Origin: Cryptomeria japonica
Taxonomy: Eukaryota > Streptophyta > Pinopsida > Cupressales > Cupressaceae
DNA length: 64,000 nt
Assembly: GCF_030272615.1 (NCBI RefSeq)
Contig: NC_081406.1
Span: 246,443,218-246,507,217 of the forward strand
Direction: 5' to 3'
The position numbers and the translations under genes are program-made. Every line of letters starts with the position of its first letter. The first letter of the stretch is position 1. Below the pieces are notes generated by a model. It was not told the origin of the DNA, searched no databases, and saw nothing but the letters and a program-made list of their open reading frames with translations. This document shows positions 13,572 through 26,001 of this stretch, piece after piece.

Positions 13572-16500
13572 AAAGAAGTCATGTGACTCCTTTGGGCAGA
13601 AAAGAGAGAGGAATACTAGCCTTGTGGAAGTCAATTTTAGGTACCCAAGTTGCTTTAGAGGCTGGTTGATCTTTCCACTTGATCAAATGTTCAAAGTAGT
13701 CATGCTTTCTAGTCTTCTTGATGATTCTGGAATCAAGTACCTTTTCAGGAATGGGAGAAGAAGAAGAGGGGAGAGATAGATCAGAAAGGGAATGTGAAAT
13801 GTCTGAAGCTCTCTGAGTCTTTCAGGAGGCTACCCCTTGAAACTTACCAAATCTGCAACATTAAAGATAGGAGACAAGGAAATATCAACAGGTAAATCAA
13901 TCTTATAAGCATTAGGACCATACTTAGCCAAAATCTTGCAAGGCCCTATTCTTCTCATTTGTAACTTGGTAGGAACTCCCTTTTACAATCTAGACTTGTT
14001 GAGATGCACCATCACAAAATCTCCAACTGAGAATTGGACATCCCTCTTTGAAGCATCCACCCTTGCTTTGACTCTTGCGGTGGTGTCCTGCAAAGACTGC
14101 TTAACCTATTCATGGATCTCCTTCAGTGACTGTGCCATATCCTCTGTTGTCCCACTAACATGTTGCAAGTTAGTCACATCATGTAACTCAAAAACACCTC
14201 TTGGATGCATACCATAAACAATCTGAAATGGACTCTTACCAGTGGATTTGTTTACACTGTCATTATAAGCAAATTCTGCCTATGGAATGAGCTGATCCCA
14301 TCTTTGTCCATACTCCTTGGTGAGACATCTGAGTAGATTACCCAATGTTCTATTCACCACTTCTGTTTGGCCATCTATCTGTGGATGGTAAGCTGAGCCA
14401 AAAGACAAGTTAGTACCCAATTTCTTCCGCAAAGTCTTCCAAAAATGACCCAAAAACTTAACATCTCTATCTGATACAATGCTAGATGGAAAACCATGTA
14501 TTCTGACAACTTCTTTAAAGAAAAGGAAAGCAATTTAACTAGCATCATTATTAGTTTTGCAAGGTATAAAGTGAGCCATCTTGCTAAATCTGTCAACAAC
14601 CATAAAGATACTGTCATACCCTGCTTTTGGCTTTGGTAAACCTACAACAAAATCCATGTTGATGCACTCCCATGGCCTAGAAGGAATGGAAAGTGGTTGA
14701 TATAAACCAGCATTAGTGCTATTACCTTTGGCCTTCTGACATATCATACACTGCTCAACATACCTTCTGACATCTCTCTGCATCTTAGGCCAGTAATAGA
14801 AGCGTTGAACCAACTCTAAGGCCTTATTGAGACCAAAATGGCCACTCAAACACCCATTGTGTTTCTCTTGGATAAGGTTTTCTCTCATGGAACCTTTAGG
14901 AACACATAGCTGTCCTCCCCTAAATAACAAACCATTCTGCAATGTATAGTCAACATACCCACTATGGATATGATTCTCAAAAGCAAGACAAACTTTATAA
15001 GCAGCAACAAAATCATCATCATCAGGATACAAATCTTGAAAGCAATCAATACCAATACTCTTAACTTGGATCTCTTGAATAGTCAACAATCTCCTACTCA
15101 AAGCATCAGCTACTTTGTTACACTGGCCTTTCTTGTGCTTAAGAGTAAAGGTGTATGCTTGTAGGTATTCTACCCACTTCACATGCCTATGGTTGAGTTT
15201 ATCCTAAGAATTCAAGAAACTGACTGCCTGGTTGTCTGTATACACAACAAACTCTTTAGGAAGCAAGTAATGCCTCCACTTCCTGAGTGCTTGCACCAAT
15301 GCATATAACTCTAAATCATAATATGAATACTTTTTCTTTGCATCATTCAGTTTTTCACTAAAGAAAGCAACTGGTCTATTATCCTGACTCAAGACTACAC
15401 CTACTACAAGATGACTGGCATCACATTCTATAGTAAAGAGTTTATCAAAGCTAGGAAGGACACTGGCTATGTAGCAACTCTAGTTTTGAGTAACTAAAAC
15501 CCCTTATTGGATGCTTATATCCATTAAAACTTAACCTTATGACCACCCTTTATTGTATCTAACATGGGTGCACAAATTGCACTGAACCCTTTAATAAGCT
15601 TTTTGTAAAACTGGGCTAGGCCATGAAAACTTCTAATTGCACTGGCTGATTGTGGGGTTGGCCAACTTGTTATGGCTGCAACTTTTGATTGATCCATCTT
15701 AAGATCTCCACTAGACACAACAAAACCAAGATAGACTAGCTCTTGTTTCATAAAATCACATTTCTCAAGATTTATGGTTAACTGCTCATCAGATAATCTT
15801 TGCAAAACAATAGCTAAGTGTTTCAAATGCTCCTCTTCAGTCTTACTAAAAATGAGAATGTCATCTAAGTAGACTACCACAAACTTACCAAGAAAATCCT
15901 ACAATACTTCATTCATTAGCCTCATAAAGGTATTGGGAGCATTAGAGAGTCCAAAAGGCATAACCAACCATTCATAAAGACCCTCATTTGTTTTGAAAGC
16001 AGTTTTCCACTCATCACCCTCTTTTATTCTTATCTGATGGTAACCACTTTTTAAGTCTATTTTAGAGAAATGCCTCGCACCCCCTAAACAATCCATCAAA
16101 TCTTCTATCCTGGGAATAGGGAACCTGTACCTTATGGTGATTTTGTTGATAGCTCTGGAGTCTGTGCATAGTCTCCATGTGCCCCCTTTCTTAGGTGTTA
16201 ACATAGTAGGTACGACACAAGGACTTATACTCTTTCTTATTAATCCTTGATCCAACAACTCTTGAATCTGCCTAGCTACCTCTTTGTTCTATTCAGGAGT
16301 CATCTTATAAGCTGCTTTGTTTAGCAAAGAAGCTTCTGGTATAAAGTCAATCTGATGACTAATGGCTCTAGGAGAAGGTAATGTTGCTGGTTGTCCATCA
16401 CTGATGATGTCCTTAAAGTTATCAAGAATTAGTTGCACTTCTTGTGGGAGCTCTACTTGTTTTTCTTTCTTCTCCTCCTTAGGTTTCACTACAAGTGCAT

Positions 16501-18172
16501 AACCAATCCCATCTCCCTCTTTCATGGTTTGGATGAACTCTTTTTCATTGACTAATAACACTTTAGGTGCTCATGGTTTGTTGTTCTCTGTCTCTTCACT
16601 AAGGGACTAAATTTTGTAGGCAATGCCATTCTTTTGAAAGGAATATGTGTTTTTTTCACCATCATGGTGTGCCCTCCTGTCAAATTGCCAAGGTCTACCC
16701 AATAGTAGATGGCAAGCATCCATAAGAATGATGTCACACAGTATCCTATCCTTGTATTCACCTATGTTGAAGTCTACCCATGCTTGTTCATTAACTAGGA
16801 CATGTTGCCCATTGTTTAACCAGGTTACCTTGTAGGGTTCACTGTGCCTCGTTCTAGGTAGGTTCAATTTGCTAACTGCCTCCTCTGAGATAATGTTATC
16901 TATGGAACCTGAATCTATAACCACCTTACATACCTTGCCCAAGATTTTTCACTTTATCCTGAACAATGCTCTTCTCTGAGATACTTCACACTTGTGAGGT
17001 TCTTGCATCAATACTCTCCTCATCATGAGACTCTCACCATCTTTGGGTGCTAGGTGCATTGCTGGAGTTATTGTACTACTTCCTTCCTCTTGAACGTAGT
17101 TTACTCTCTTTTCACCTCCATGGGAAGAACTAGGCTTTTCTGGACACCTATAAGCAGGATGACCCAATTTCTGACAGTTGTAGCATTTCATTGTGGAGAA
17201 GTAAGACCCTCTACCTGGGCCACTAGATCTACCTCTTCCTGGGTTGCTTGATCCCCTACCCCTATAGTTGGGATTGCTCCGAGAATCCCCACTTTGCTCT
17301 ATAAGCTTAAATTCCCCTTGGGACCTTTGATCTATGTGTCTTCCCCCAAAACTGCCTCTATGGCCTCGACCATCTCTGCCTCTTCCTCTACCTCTGTTAT
17401 GCTGCTCTTGCTTCTTCCTACTCCTTTCCTCTACCTTGAGTGCAAGTTGGTAGCACTTCTGAACTATTGTAGGACACAATAAACTTAACTCTTCCTGTAT
17501 GTTCCATCTCAAACCATTGAGATACCTAGCAACCTTGACATTTTCATCCTCTTGGATCTTTGACCTAAGGCATAGCTTCTAAAACTCTTTGGTATAACTA
17601 CTGACATCTAACTCCTTTTTCCTAAGGTTTTGCCTTTTCCTATGAAGTTGTATTTCATAGTCCTCTGGAATGTAAGTCTCTCTGATCTTGGACAAAATTC
17701 CCTTCCAAGTTGCTATGGGCTTTTTGCCCTCTTTCTCACGTTCATCTTGAATGCACTTCCACCATGTTAAAGTAGCTCCTCTCAACCTGGATTTAGCCAC
17801 CTTCACTTTCTGGGCCTCTGTCACACTATCACATTCAAAATGGTTCTCAAGCCCCTCAATCCACTCCATGACCACTTCTGGGTCCATTTTACCACTGAAT
17901 AGTGGGACTCCTTCTAGTGTTCTCCCACTCATAGCCTTCAAGGCTTTCAAAAAGGGCTGATTCTCTATCACAGGGTCTGGTAGAGGAATTTCATCCTCTA
18001 TAGCTAATAGCTTACCCCTGTCTTTTGTTCCTTCTATCTTATTGCTGACTTCATTTGCCTTCACTTCTACTTCACCCAAATTCTACTCTAGGAGGTCTAG
18101 CTTCACTCTGAGTAACCTATTTTCTTTTTCTTGGTCTTCCATTTTCTTTGCTAGCTCTGCATTTGTCACCAT
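13572..18172 (-). pseudogene. gag-pol: E2 gag-pol polyprotein with chromodomain, decayed
   Basis: The start is an ATG at 18172 (ACCATGG context) shortly after the primer site. In order on the minus strand: capsid-type gag (about 18170-17250); a CX2CX4HX4C knuckle CYNCQKLGHPAYRC (17185-17144); aspartic protease with VIDSGSIDNIIS (about 16920-16890); RT with PFGLSNAP (about 15940) and YLDD (about 15870); RNase H with acidic ECDAS, DLELYAL and VVYTDNQA (15440-15210); integrase with HX3H-CX2C zinc finger (about 14880-14740) and D, D, E residues in INMDF, VSDRD and GQTEV (14660-14370); and a chromodomain (about 13757-13630). Gag through RT share one frame. Frameshifts near 15470 and 13775 and about 17 in-frame stops make it non-functional. 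All the stops can be explained by C-to-T changes at CAA, CAG or CGA. Confidence 0.93.
13630..13757 (-). other. Chromodomain at integrase C terminus
   Basis: The minus-strand frame PEKVLDSRIIKK...YFEHLIKWKD...ATWVP has the aromatic/Trp layout of a chromodomain (LVKW followed by TWEP in the family). It lies after the integrase core in a frame offset from it by an indel. In chromoviruses this domain tethers integration to heterochromatin. It is the diagnostic feature used to class E2. Confidence 0.85.
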
Positions 18173-18206
18173 GGTTGCCAAATTGCTACTTATTCCCAAG
18201 TGTAAT

Positions 18207-18221
18207 GGGGCTCTGATACCA
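18207..18221 (-). promoter_or_regulatory. E2 primer binding site (tRNA-Met type)
   Basis: The minus strand reads TGGTATCAGAGCCCC, three bases after the 5' LTR end CTATCA. This matches the 3' end of plant initiator methionine tRNA for its first 12 bases. Confidence 0.9.
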
Positions 18222-18224
18222 CTA

Positions 18225-20714
18225 TGATAGGGAGGTAGTGCAAGTGGGTTTCCCAATAGGCTTGTATGTTATTAGGTGTTAGGTCCTTCACTAGTTTCAA
18301 GGTGTAGCCACCAAAATCAGGGTGCAAAAGGTTTATAGACAACCTAGCAACTTTCCTTGTTCCACCTCCCTAAGACAAAAACTTCTTGGTTGCTCAAGGG
18401 CTTCAACTCCATAGTTGTTGGCTTAGTAATCTAACACCTTACTCACTAAATTGGGATTCATTCCCTCTATCCATGATCTATTTTCTAACTACACAAGGTC
18501 TCCTTTTATTGGATTGCAAGTTTGTGTCAAGTTATACCCCCATGGGTGTCTTTGGCCTTCTACGTTTTGGAGTGTAGTGATCCTTCTCAAGTGCTACAAA
18601 CCAACTTATGGAGTCTACCTCACCAAATATGTTCAATGTATGCAAGAACAACTTGTCTCAACTAGATTTGATGGGTTTTAGACTTTACATCCTCCATTTG
18701 TGTACCCGATTTGACAGAAAACCAAGTTTTAGGCCTAAAATGGGCTACTAGGAATTAGCCCTCCTTTTGAGGTTTTGTGCTCACCCTGCTCCAACGATGA
18801 ACTTTCAGACTAAAAGAATCTCATATACGGATACCCTTTTGGGATTTCTTAAATATTATCTAAGTTTTGGGGTCCATTAGGCCTTCTCCATGACTGTCCC
18901 AAAAATGGGTGCAAAAAGGAGGGTTTGTAAGGGTTTTGGTGGCAAACATTGACTAACAAGTTAGAGACCTTAAATTGAAACCATACAAACTTGTTTCTAC
19001 CATGTTACATGCTAATTAGGCCATGAGAAGATAGTTTTTACACCTTCCAAGGGTTAGAGAACAAGGTTTACAAAAGTTACTCATAAGGAATATGCAACGT
19101 TGACAACTTTTCCTTTCTTGCTTTTTACAAACACATCTTTAGTATGAAAACCAATTACATTCTAGAACATGAGAACATGTCTATCATTAGAGACACAAGA
19201 GAATCACATTATCCCTACACAAAAGGCATTAGGCAATTACAAAACAACAAGTTGTTCACTGTCAAGTTAATTATGACTGCATTTTGCCTTCTCACTGTTT
19301 TTTCACTTTGGACCTGCACTTTACACTGTCAAAACTCTTTCCCAAAGGTTTGTTTTGTGCTCTTTAACAATGCTCTATCTTTAGTTGCTTTTTGACCTTC
19401 ATACCTGCCATTTTGAAGAGGAAGATTACATATACAACTTCAACAAAAATGCAAAAATCAGTCATAGATGATTGTGACAGCCAACTGGGCATTACAACTT
19501 TGCCTCAAGGATCGTTAATTGATCTTGGCAACCTCAAACCCATGGTCAAGACCCAAAAACCACTCCTTGTTCTTATTTTCAAGCAATTAGAAGGAGCTAC
19601 AAGGCTTTACCATCTCCAATAAATGGTGGAGAGGAAGCAAGTGAATGGGAATCAACTCCAAAACAGTGACTCGCTATTTTTTTTTACATCATTTTCACAA
19701 ACTGAAAATGCAATCATCCTCATTATAGCTTAGAAATCCTCTTTACCCTTACATTCAACCTTAAGGATAAAAATAAGTCTAATTATCTGAAGAATGCATT
19801 TGCTATAGAAGAGCAAAGCATCAAACTTCGTCAAAGACCCTAGCCAAATGACACACTTGCCTAGGGCTCCATGGCCACAAAACTTCTTGCACTTGCATTT
19901 TTGAAAGAAAAACATATATATACATATCTTAAAAGTTGACCAATTGGTTCTTGAAAAGCCATGAACATTTAGGGCTTCAAGAAGCCAAGTTGGTCAAGCA
20001 TCCTTGCCAATTTCCTAGACAAGGCAGTGAAACTGTCAAAACTAGATAATTTTGCACAAGACTCAAAACTTAATAAAATTCAATGCCACCAAAGGGAAAA
20101 TCTTCAAGAAACATAAGAGAACTAAAAAATGCAAAAACAGTATGACCATGTACAGCAGGTGTACGGACTGCTGCTCACATGGAGTCAAAACATAAGGAAA
20201 ACAAGGTAAAAAGTAGTGCAAACTTGCAAAATGCTTGATATATCCGAATGATCAACCCTTACAATGGTTCAAACAAGAGAATAAATACCTCTATATGTTA
20301 GTTATCCTCTTGTATGGACAGGTACATGTCCAAGAGCACTCAAATTTGACACTTTCATGTCTAAAATGACAACTTTCAATGCCTAGATGATGCAAGGTTG
20401 ATCTCAAAAACAACAAATCACCTAAAAACACTACTCACTCCTACAAACCAAGCACAAAACATGTCTAAACGCTTTCAAAACAAAAACACATTAAAAACTC
20501 ACTTTTACAGCATTTTGCCAGGCAACTCCAAACTAGCAACTTTGAGCAAAAAGATGAAAACAGGGAACATGACCACACAATGAGTTCAAAACTCATCCAA
20601 ACAACTTAGAACAACATAAAAACAACTTAAACAAACTTTCCAACTCAAAACTAATAAAAATAAAACTTGCTCTCAAACCTGTGATGAAAATGAGGCCTAG
20701 GTGCTCCTGCACCA
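18225..20714 (-). repeat. E2 5' LTR
   Basis: TG...CA on the minus strand, 2490 bp. A minus-strand TATATGTATATATATG run at about 19913-19926 is the likeliest core promoter; the same place in the other LTR is 12755-12770. The right end abuts the TTGTG target duplication. Confidence 0.95.
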
Positions 20715-21768
20715 TTGTGCAATGCAACGACAGGGGTACACTATCAAGGTTGTTTATGCTTCGAATTATGATAACCAATTTTATGCTCGTTGTAGACTGG
20801 TCTAGGAAGCTTTGACTGTTTTGACTGACAAGATCAAGAATTCATACGATAGAGGATTGGATAGAGAGAAGATTCTGACAGACAGAGTTTCAATGAATGA
20901 CGACTACTAGTTTTTGATAAGGACTAATGTTTCAATGACTGACGATGACCAGTTTAGAGGTGGACTGAGTTTTTGACAACTAAGGTATACCAGTTTGTGA
21001 CATGGACAAAGTTTTGATCACTAATTTTGTTTGATTTGTTTTCTCCAGTTTCAATATTTCAGTTTCAGTTTCAGAGATGAAAACATAGAAAACACACAAG
21101 ATATATAATAATTCAATCAGAGCATGCTAACCCTACAGAAGTTGGCTTAGAGAAGAAAACCTTTGCTTGCTGACTTAGGTACACACCCAATAGCTAATTA
21201 GAATACAACCACTGAGTCTCATGCAATGGATTCTCAATGCCGTATTAGTCGACTTCAAATGCTAATGGGGGCATGATATGGCAAGTGTCTTGGGAGAGTT
21301 ACTATCTCTCTTGCACAAAGATTATCAACCTTTCGGAGGTGAATCAGGTAGCTTCTAATCTTATAGTTCTTAGTCAGGAAAACCATTTGAAATTACCCCT
21401 TGAAGTCACGCAAGCATGATTGAGGCCTATAGCCCAACAAGGTATCGAAACAAGTTGTAGTCACGTAAACGTGATTGAGACCGCAAGGCCCTACAAAATG
21501 CTCGATATGAGAGATCTCAAAGAGAAAACTCAAATAATCCCATCCTTTGAGACTTTAATGACTAGAGGCCTATTTATTATAGTGAGCTGGAATGCTTAGG
21601 TCCAACTGTACTCACTTGGGTTGTTCTCACAGGGTGATTACTTTTTCCCACTGTGACAGGCCCGCTAAAGGTACACAAATCTCAAAACTTAGAAAAAAGC
21701 TTCAAGGGTCTAGATTTCTGATTGTCTATAAAAGACAAGAGCATACTCTCCTACTTCTTAGATTTTTC
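20715..21768 (-). other. E1 5' internal remnant
   Basis: E1 sequence on the far side of the E2 insertion. No convincing gag or primer binding site is found next to the right LTR. A minus-strand TATAATAAATAGGCC at about 21565-21585 resembles an LTR TATA box. This stretch may therefore contain part of another LTR, or a replaced LTR end, rather than true internal sequence. A near-repeat of GTTTCAATGA.TGACGA occurs at about 20888 and 20930. Confidence 0.4.
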
Positions 21769-22688
21769 TATATGAGCATGATATTAAGCTAAATGGATGC
21801 AAGATTAATCTAGCATGATTTCAGCAATATATGAATATTTAAGCTAAATGATTTAAGAAATATGAATTAACTAATATGCAATATCTCAATGCAAATTCTC
21901 AATGAACCTAGAGAAAAAACAACATAATAACAATCTATTCTCCAGGATTTTTTGAATGAGAGATGAGAGCCAAAATTTATAGAAAATTCAAAAAGAAACC
22001 AAAGGCTGAGATCAAATGATGATGAGTGGTCAAGATATTCCAAGAGGAAATACAATCCTGCTGAATTGATGTGATTGGATGCTTTTCTCAGTTTTAAAGG
22101 AAATTTAACTAAAATTAAGATAAAATTAGGGAAAAACTTATTTATTCTCTATTTCATTCAATTTTAATATTTAATTGTTTTAATTGCTTTCTTTGAGATT
22201 ATTTATCAATTTTTAATTTGTTTTTCAAGATTATCTCCAATTGATTTCTTTTCTCAATTTTTAATTCTTTTTTGGTCAATTAATTCCTTTTTTGATTTAT
22301 TTCCTTTTTTGAAGATTTATGCTCATAATTTCCAATTCCTCTTTCTTGATTTGTTTCCTTTTTTGAAGATTTATGGCAATTTTTATTTATTTTCCAAATT
22401 AATTCCTCTTTTTGATGATTTAATGACAAATTGATTCATTTAATTAAATATGCAAAAGATATTTAATTAAAATAAATAAGATAATTGTTTAAAAAGATTT
22501 ACTTGGAATGATCAATTAATTAAATAAATATTTAATTAATATTGAGTTATTAATTTGCCATGTGACATTTGATGATTAAAGAATTAATTGTGTGCTCAAT
22601 ATTTATTTAATTGCCTTTGGTTAGGACCTTGGTGATGTTGTCAAGATTAGGGGCCCATGGTTTAGATGACCATTTTTAGGTTATTACA
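21769..22688 (-). repeat. E1 5' LTR, U5 end missing
   Basis: A 920-bp partner of 4226-5115, ending TTATTACA before the ATATT duplication. Similarity starts abruptly at TCTATATGAGC; the 210 bp at the corresponding end of the other LTR are absent, as is a primer site. It also has about 30 extra bases near 22450, a local ATTTAATTAAA duplication. This suggests deletion or recombination after insertion. Confidence 0.8.
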
Positions 22689-22798
22689 ATATTCACCTAG
22701 GTCAACCTCAAAAATGTGTGTAAACGATAAAAGACAATAGAAAAGTACCCTAGAATGGTATATGTAGATTTGTTATATCTTTAAGGGCACCAAGTTGA
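22689..22798 (+). repeat. Host repeat fragment between E1 and T1
   Basis: Continues the host repeat broken at 4015 and matches 57816-57880 plus 58251-58290, where a TRIM interrupts instead. The fragment ends in TTGA (22795-22798), the T1 target duplication. Confidence 0.75.
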
Positions 22799-22842
22799 GG
22801 GTTAGTGCAAGAAGATAAGTCCACTTTTTGGCCAAAAAGTGG
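22799..22842 (+). repeat. T1 left terminal inverted repeat
   Basis: GGGTTAGTGCAAG at the tip, then a stem-forming CCACTTTTTGGCC AAAAAGTGG (22821-22842). The AAAAAGTGG motif recurs just inside both ends of T2, linking the two elements. Confidence 0.75.
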
Positions 22843-23624
22843 AAGTGTTTTCCCTGTTTTTTAGATTTTGTCTCATTTGAGCTTAAATTTTGAAATACTT
22901 AGAGATTGAATCTTGGAAAAAGTCAGTAATATAAAAGATAGCCCTCTGAGTGTACTTTCCAAATATGTAATTTATTTTAATACCCACATAATAAAAAATA
23001 ACTTTTTGAATGTAGTTCTAAAAACTATATTTTAAAAATGCATGTTTTAGGACCATACCATGCATGTGTACGACCCACACTTTTTGAGACAATTAAAATT
23101 ATTCTCTCAAACAATTTTGGGAAATGGTTTGTAACACATTGAAGATTGATGAGCATATTTTTCTGTATTTTTTTTTTTAATTAAGTTTTTAAGGGCCGTA
23201 ATTATCTTTTTAAAAATTTGACATGTACGACCCACATAATTTGACGTAAACTTTAACATTTTTTATTTTTATTTTTAGATAGAAAATAATTTTGTGTAGA
23301 TTGATGACATATAATTTTTTTTTTCAAAATTCATTAAAATAAAAAAGTTATTAAATTAACAAAATTAGTTAATATTTCAAATTTATGGACCCGATTTAGT
23401 ATAAATTAAATTAAAAATAGTTAAAATAATCAATTTTTAAATAAATCTACATATTTAGAATCTAGACAGTATAATTTGAAATGGGTTTTAATTTCGTATA
23501 AAAAATCTCTGATTAGAGGCACATAAACTATTTCAGAAGTTCATATTTGTGCTTTCATTCATGGAGATTTGAATTTGCAGGTCCATGTCTCAGGTGTGGC
23601 CATCCTAGGCCTATCCTGGGCCTA

Positions 23625-23760
23625 ATCCCGAGCCAAGTGGCGGGTTGTGGATTCAAATTCTACTGAATAGGGGCCCATTTATAAAACGGGGGCCTGTTCC
23701 ATTTTTTTGCTCGTTGGATTTAATAACGAGCCCCCGTTTCTAAATAACCGTTACTGTAAG
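23625..23760. repeat. T1 left subterminal GC-rich palindromes
   Basis: An island of GGGGCCCATTT, ACGGGGGCCTGTT and GAGCCCCCGTTT in AT-rich surroundings. Similar motifs, in opposite order, lie at 43420-43660 near the other end. Transposases often bind such subterminal motifs; that role is inferred. The island also lies just upstream of the transposase start and may overlap its promoter. Confidence 0.6.
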
Positions 23761-23916
23761 AAAAATGATAGATTGCATCAATTTACCACACTATCATTGA
23801 AATCCGTAGTGACAAAGATTTTTTACATCATTTGGTAGTACTTTTTAATATTTTTTACACAATTTTTTGAAGAACTCAGTAAAAAAGTATTATTTTTTGA
23901 AGAGGAGTTTGTAAAG

Positions 23917-26001
23917 ATGGGTTCTAAGCAACGTAAAAAAAAAGAAAAAAAAGAGGACAATGAAAACGAATGAAATTCAAACACAAAGAGAGGAGGAGGC
24001 AAAATGCCAAAGAGATTGAAGATCACAACAACAACAATTAAATAACACTTCTGAAGCATCTAGTTCAGTGCCTGTTGTAGATGAGACCATTGAAGAGATC
24101 ATGATGGATACGAGAAATGTAGAACCAAACATGGGTATGATTGTTGATGCAAATGTTCATGTGAATGCGAATCCTAGTATGTTTGTAAATCCCCATGACT
24201 ATGATGCCAATCAAATTGCTGATTTAAATGAAGCTGGATATAAATTTCATACACCAATACGAAAATAAATAAAAATTGAAAATATTACACCACCCTCTCT
24301 GAAAGAAAATGAATGTAATTTGTTTACTATTGATAGGAATGTGCTAGATAATCTTAATGGGATAGTTTCTTGGAGACAAATCAGAACACATGTGAATAGA
24401 TTATGTAAATAATTTTTCTATAATTAAAAGTTAGGATTCCAATGTCAATTAATGCTACAATTAATAAAAATGTTAAAAATGTGTAAAGTCATGAAAAAAA
24501 AAGGTATTTATACAAAACCAAAAAGAAAAGACGAACAGATTATGTAAAGAATTTTTCTATAATTAAAAGTTAGGATTCCAATGTCAATTAATGCTACAAT
24601 TAATAAAAATGTTAAAAACGTGTAAAGTCATGAAAAAAAAAGGTATTTATAAAAAACCAAAAAGAAAAGATGAATCATATAAGCAAGTTGTATCTACTGT
24701 TGCCAGTGCTATCGATTGTATCAAAAAAACAAGTCGATCTAAAGATAAGAATGCAGCACGTAGAGTTATAACAACTGCTATAGTTGACAAAATGATTGTT
24801 AGTAAAAGAATGTTAAATGATATAAGTGGCTATTTGAACTTACATCGTAGAACCTTGTCAAGACCGGCCAAAAGAAGAGACAAAATTGAAATTGATCCAC
24901 TAAACCATTGCTGGAGTTTTAGTTGTAGACTTAAAAGGTTGGACATGAAATTAAATGATGAAACTAATCAATTAATTGCAAAATTTTGGCATGATAACAC
25001 TAGAGTTTCATCAAATGCTAGAGATGTTTTAAAGTTAAGGGTGGGATAAAAAATTCGCGATCCTCATCCAAAACATCTTCTTGACATGACTCAAACTAAA
25101 TTCTTTAAAAAATTTAGTGATGAATCCGTGTTAATGAATTTACGAATCAGTCAAAGATCATTTGAAAAATGCAAACCCTGGTATGTTAAAATCAATAAAC
25201 AAAGAATATCTTGTTGTTGTAAAACTCATGTTCAGTTTCGTTACTATTATGATGTTTTTCGATATATATGTTGTATGTTGCATGGTAATGATCTTGTGCA
25301 GGATTGTGGTGTTTATGTTCCACTTGAAACTATAAAAGATTTTATTGGAAGTTTATTTTGTAAACCACCTAATGAACAATTATTTCTTTCCAGTTCATGC
25401 ATTTATGGCCTTTGCAATTTATGTGGGAACTATTCTTTGATAGGTGAATGTTTGCATGAACATGCTTCATCTGAGTTTGGACAAAAAATGGTTGATGTTA
25501 GGAGATTTAAAAATATAGAACACCCTCTGAAGGATGGAAAGATTGGGAAACGTTCAGAATTGATTACAGAACATAATAGTGTGAATGTATTTATTAGTGA
25601 GTTTAAAAGTCACATTGTTCCAAAATATGTGAAATATTCCCAACATGCCCAATGGCTTGATGGATAGTTTCGCATATGCAAGAACACATTTCCAGTTGGA
25701 ACAATAGTATCAGTTGTGGATTTTACAGAAAATTATACTCTAAAAACACAAGAGGAAACTCAATCACAATACTACAACTCAGTCCAAGTGGCCATATTTG
25801 TGCATATTATATATAGACATGACCATGACAGTACAAAAGATAACAAATTTTTTTTAGGGAGTATCATTTCTATGTTAGTGATAATAGATTACACTCTTCA
25901 GAGTTTGTTTAGCATTGCTTCGAGGTATTTCATGATAATCTTAAGGAAAGAGAAATTGACATGAAACAACATATGATATGGTCAGATAACTACACTGGAC
26001 A
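23917..26001 (+). pseudogene. T1 DDE-like transposase, 5' part
   Basis: Begins at an ATG (23917) with a basic KQRKKKEKKE start. Landmarks are a basic, helical middle part (24590-25045), a Cys/His-rich stretch with CCCKTH (about 25205) and CNLCGN...CLHEH (about 25410-25470), then VVDFTENYT (Asp codon 25719) and WSDNYTGQ (about 25976). The two Asp motifs, followed in the 3' part by GHGKGEHDG, look like a DDE catalytic triad. I know this pattern from poorly characterised eukaryotic transposase-like proteins but cannot name a superfamily. Damage comprises a 139-bp tandem duplication (24399-24676), frameshifts near 23970 and 25855, and several stops at inferred Gln codons (24267, 24410, 25047, 25665, 25933) or an Arg codon (near 24021). 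T2 interrupts the gene two bases into the codon after Gly of TGQ. Confidence 0.75.
24399..24676 (+). repeat. 139-bp tandem duplication inside transposase
   Basis: The unit starting GATTATGTAAA at 24399 recurs at 24538 with about five differences. The length is not a multiple of three, so it breaks the frame, and the second copy is the one continuing into downstream coding sequence. The divergence between copies shows it is not recent. Confidence 0.9.

Larger units (their letters stand above)
11068..20714 (-). mobile_element. E2: Ty3/Gypsy chromovirus
   Basis: A complete but dead element nested in E1. The LTRs are 11068-13556 (2489 bp) and 18225-20714 (2490 bp), about 96-97% identical by eye. 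Target duplications are TCGTG (11063-11067) and TTGTG (20715-20719); they differ by one C-to-T change at a CpG. Between the LTRs, on the minus strand, lie a met-tRNA primer site, one gag-pol reading frame, a chromodomain and a polypurine tract. The chromodomain places it among chromoviruses; the clade is not resolved. The near-identical LTRs make it younger than E1. Confidence 0.95.
4016..22688 (-). mobile_element. E1: gag-only LTR retrotransposon, interrupted
   Basis: The element starts TGTGTGTG at 4016, ends TTATTACA at 22688, and is flanked by an exact 5-bp duplication ATATT (4011-4015 and 22689-22693). The undisturbed paralog near 57815 reads GACATATTCACCTAGG straight through. Without the E2 insert it is about 9.0 kb. 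Orientation is minus, because a polypurine tract (complement of TTTTCCCCTCTTTGA, from 5116) abuts the left LTR. It carries gag-like remnants but no recognisable protease, RT or integrase, so it was probably non-autonomous and dependent on a related Ty3/Gypsy element. Confidence 0.8.

Noticed and set aside
14375..14617. Separate 80-codon gene on the minus strand
   Set aside because: It is an out-of-frame shadow of the integrase core, whose real frame carries VSDRD and GQTEV.
20724..20905. Possible plus-strand coding remnant just right of E2
   Set aside because: The composition looks coding-like for about 60 codons, but there is no recognisable motif, a stop interrupts it and it runs against the E1 orientation.
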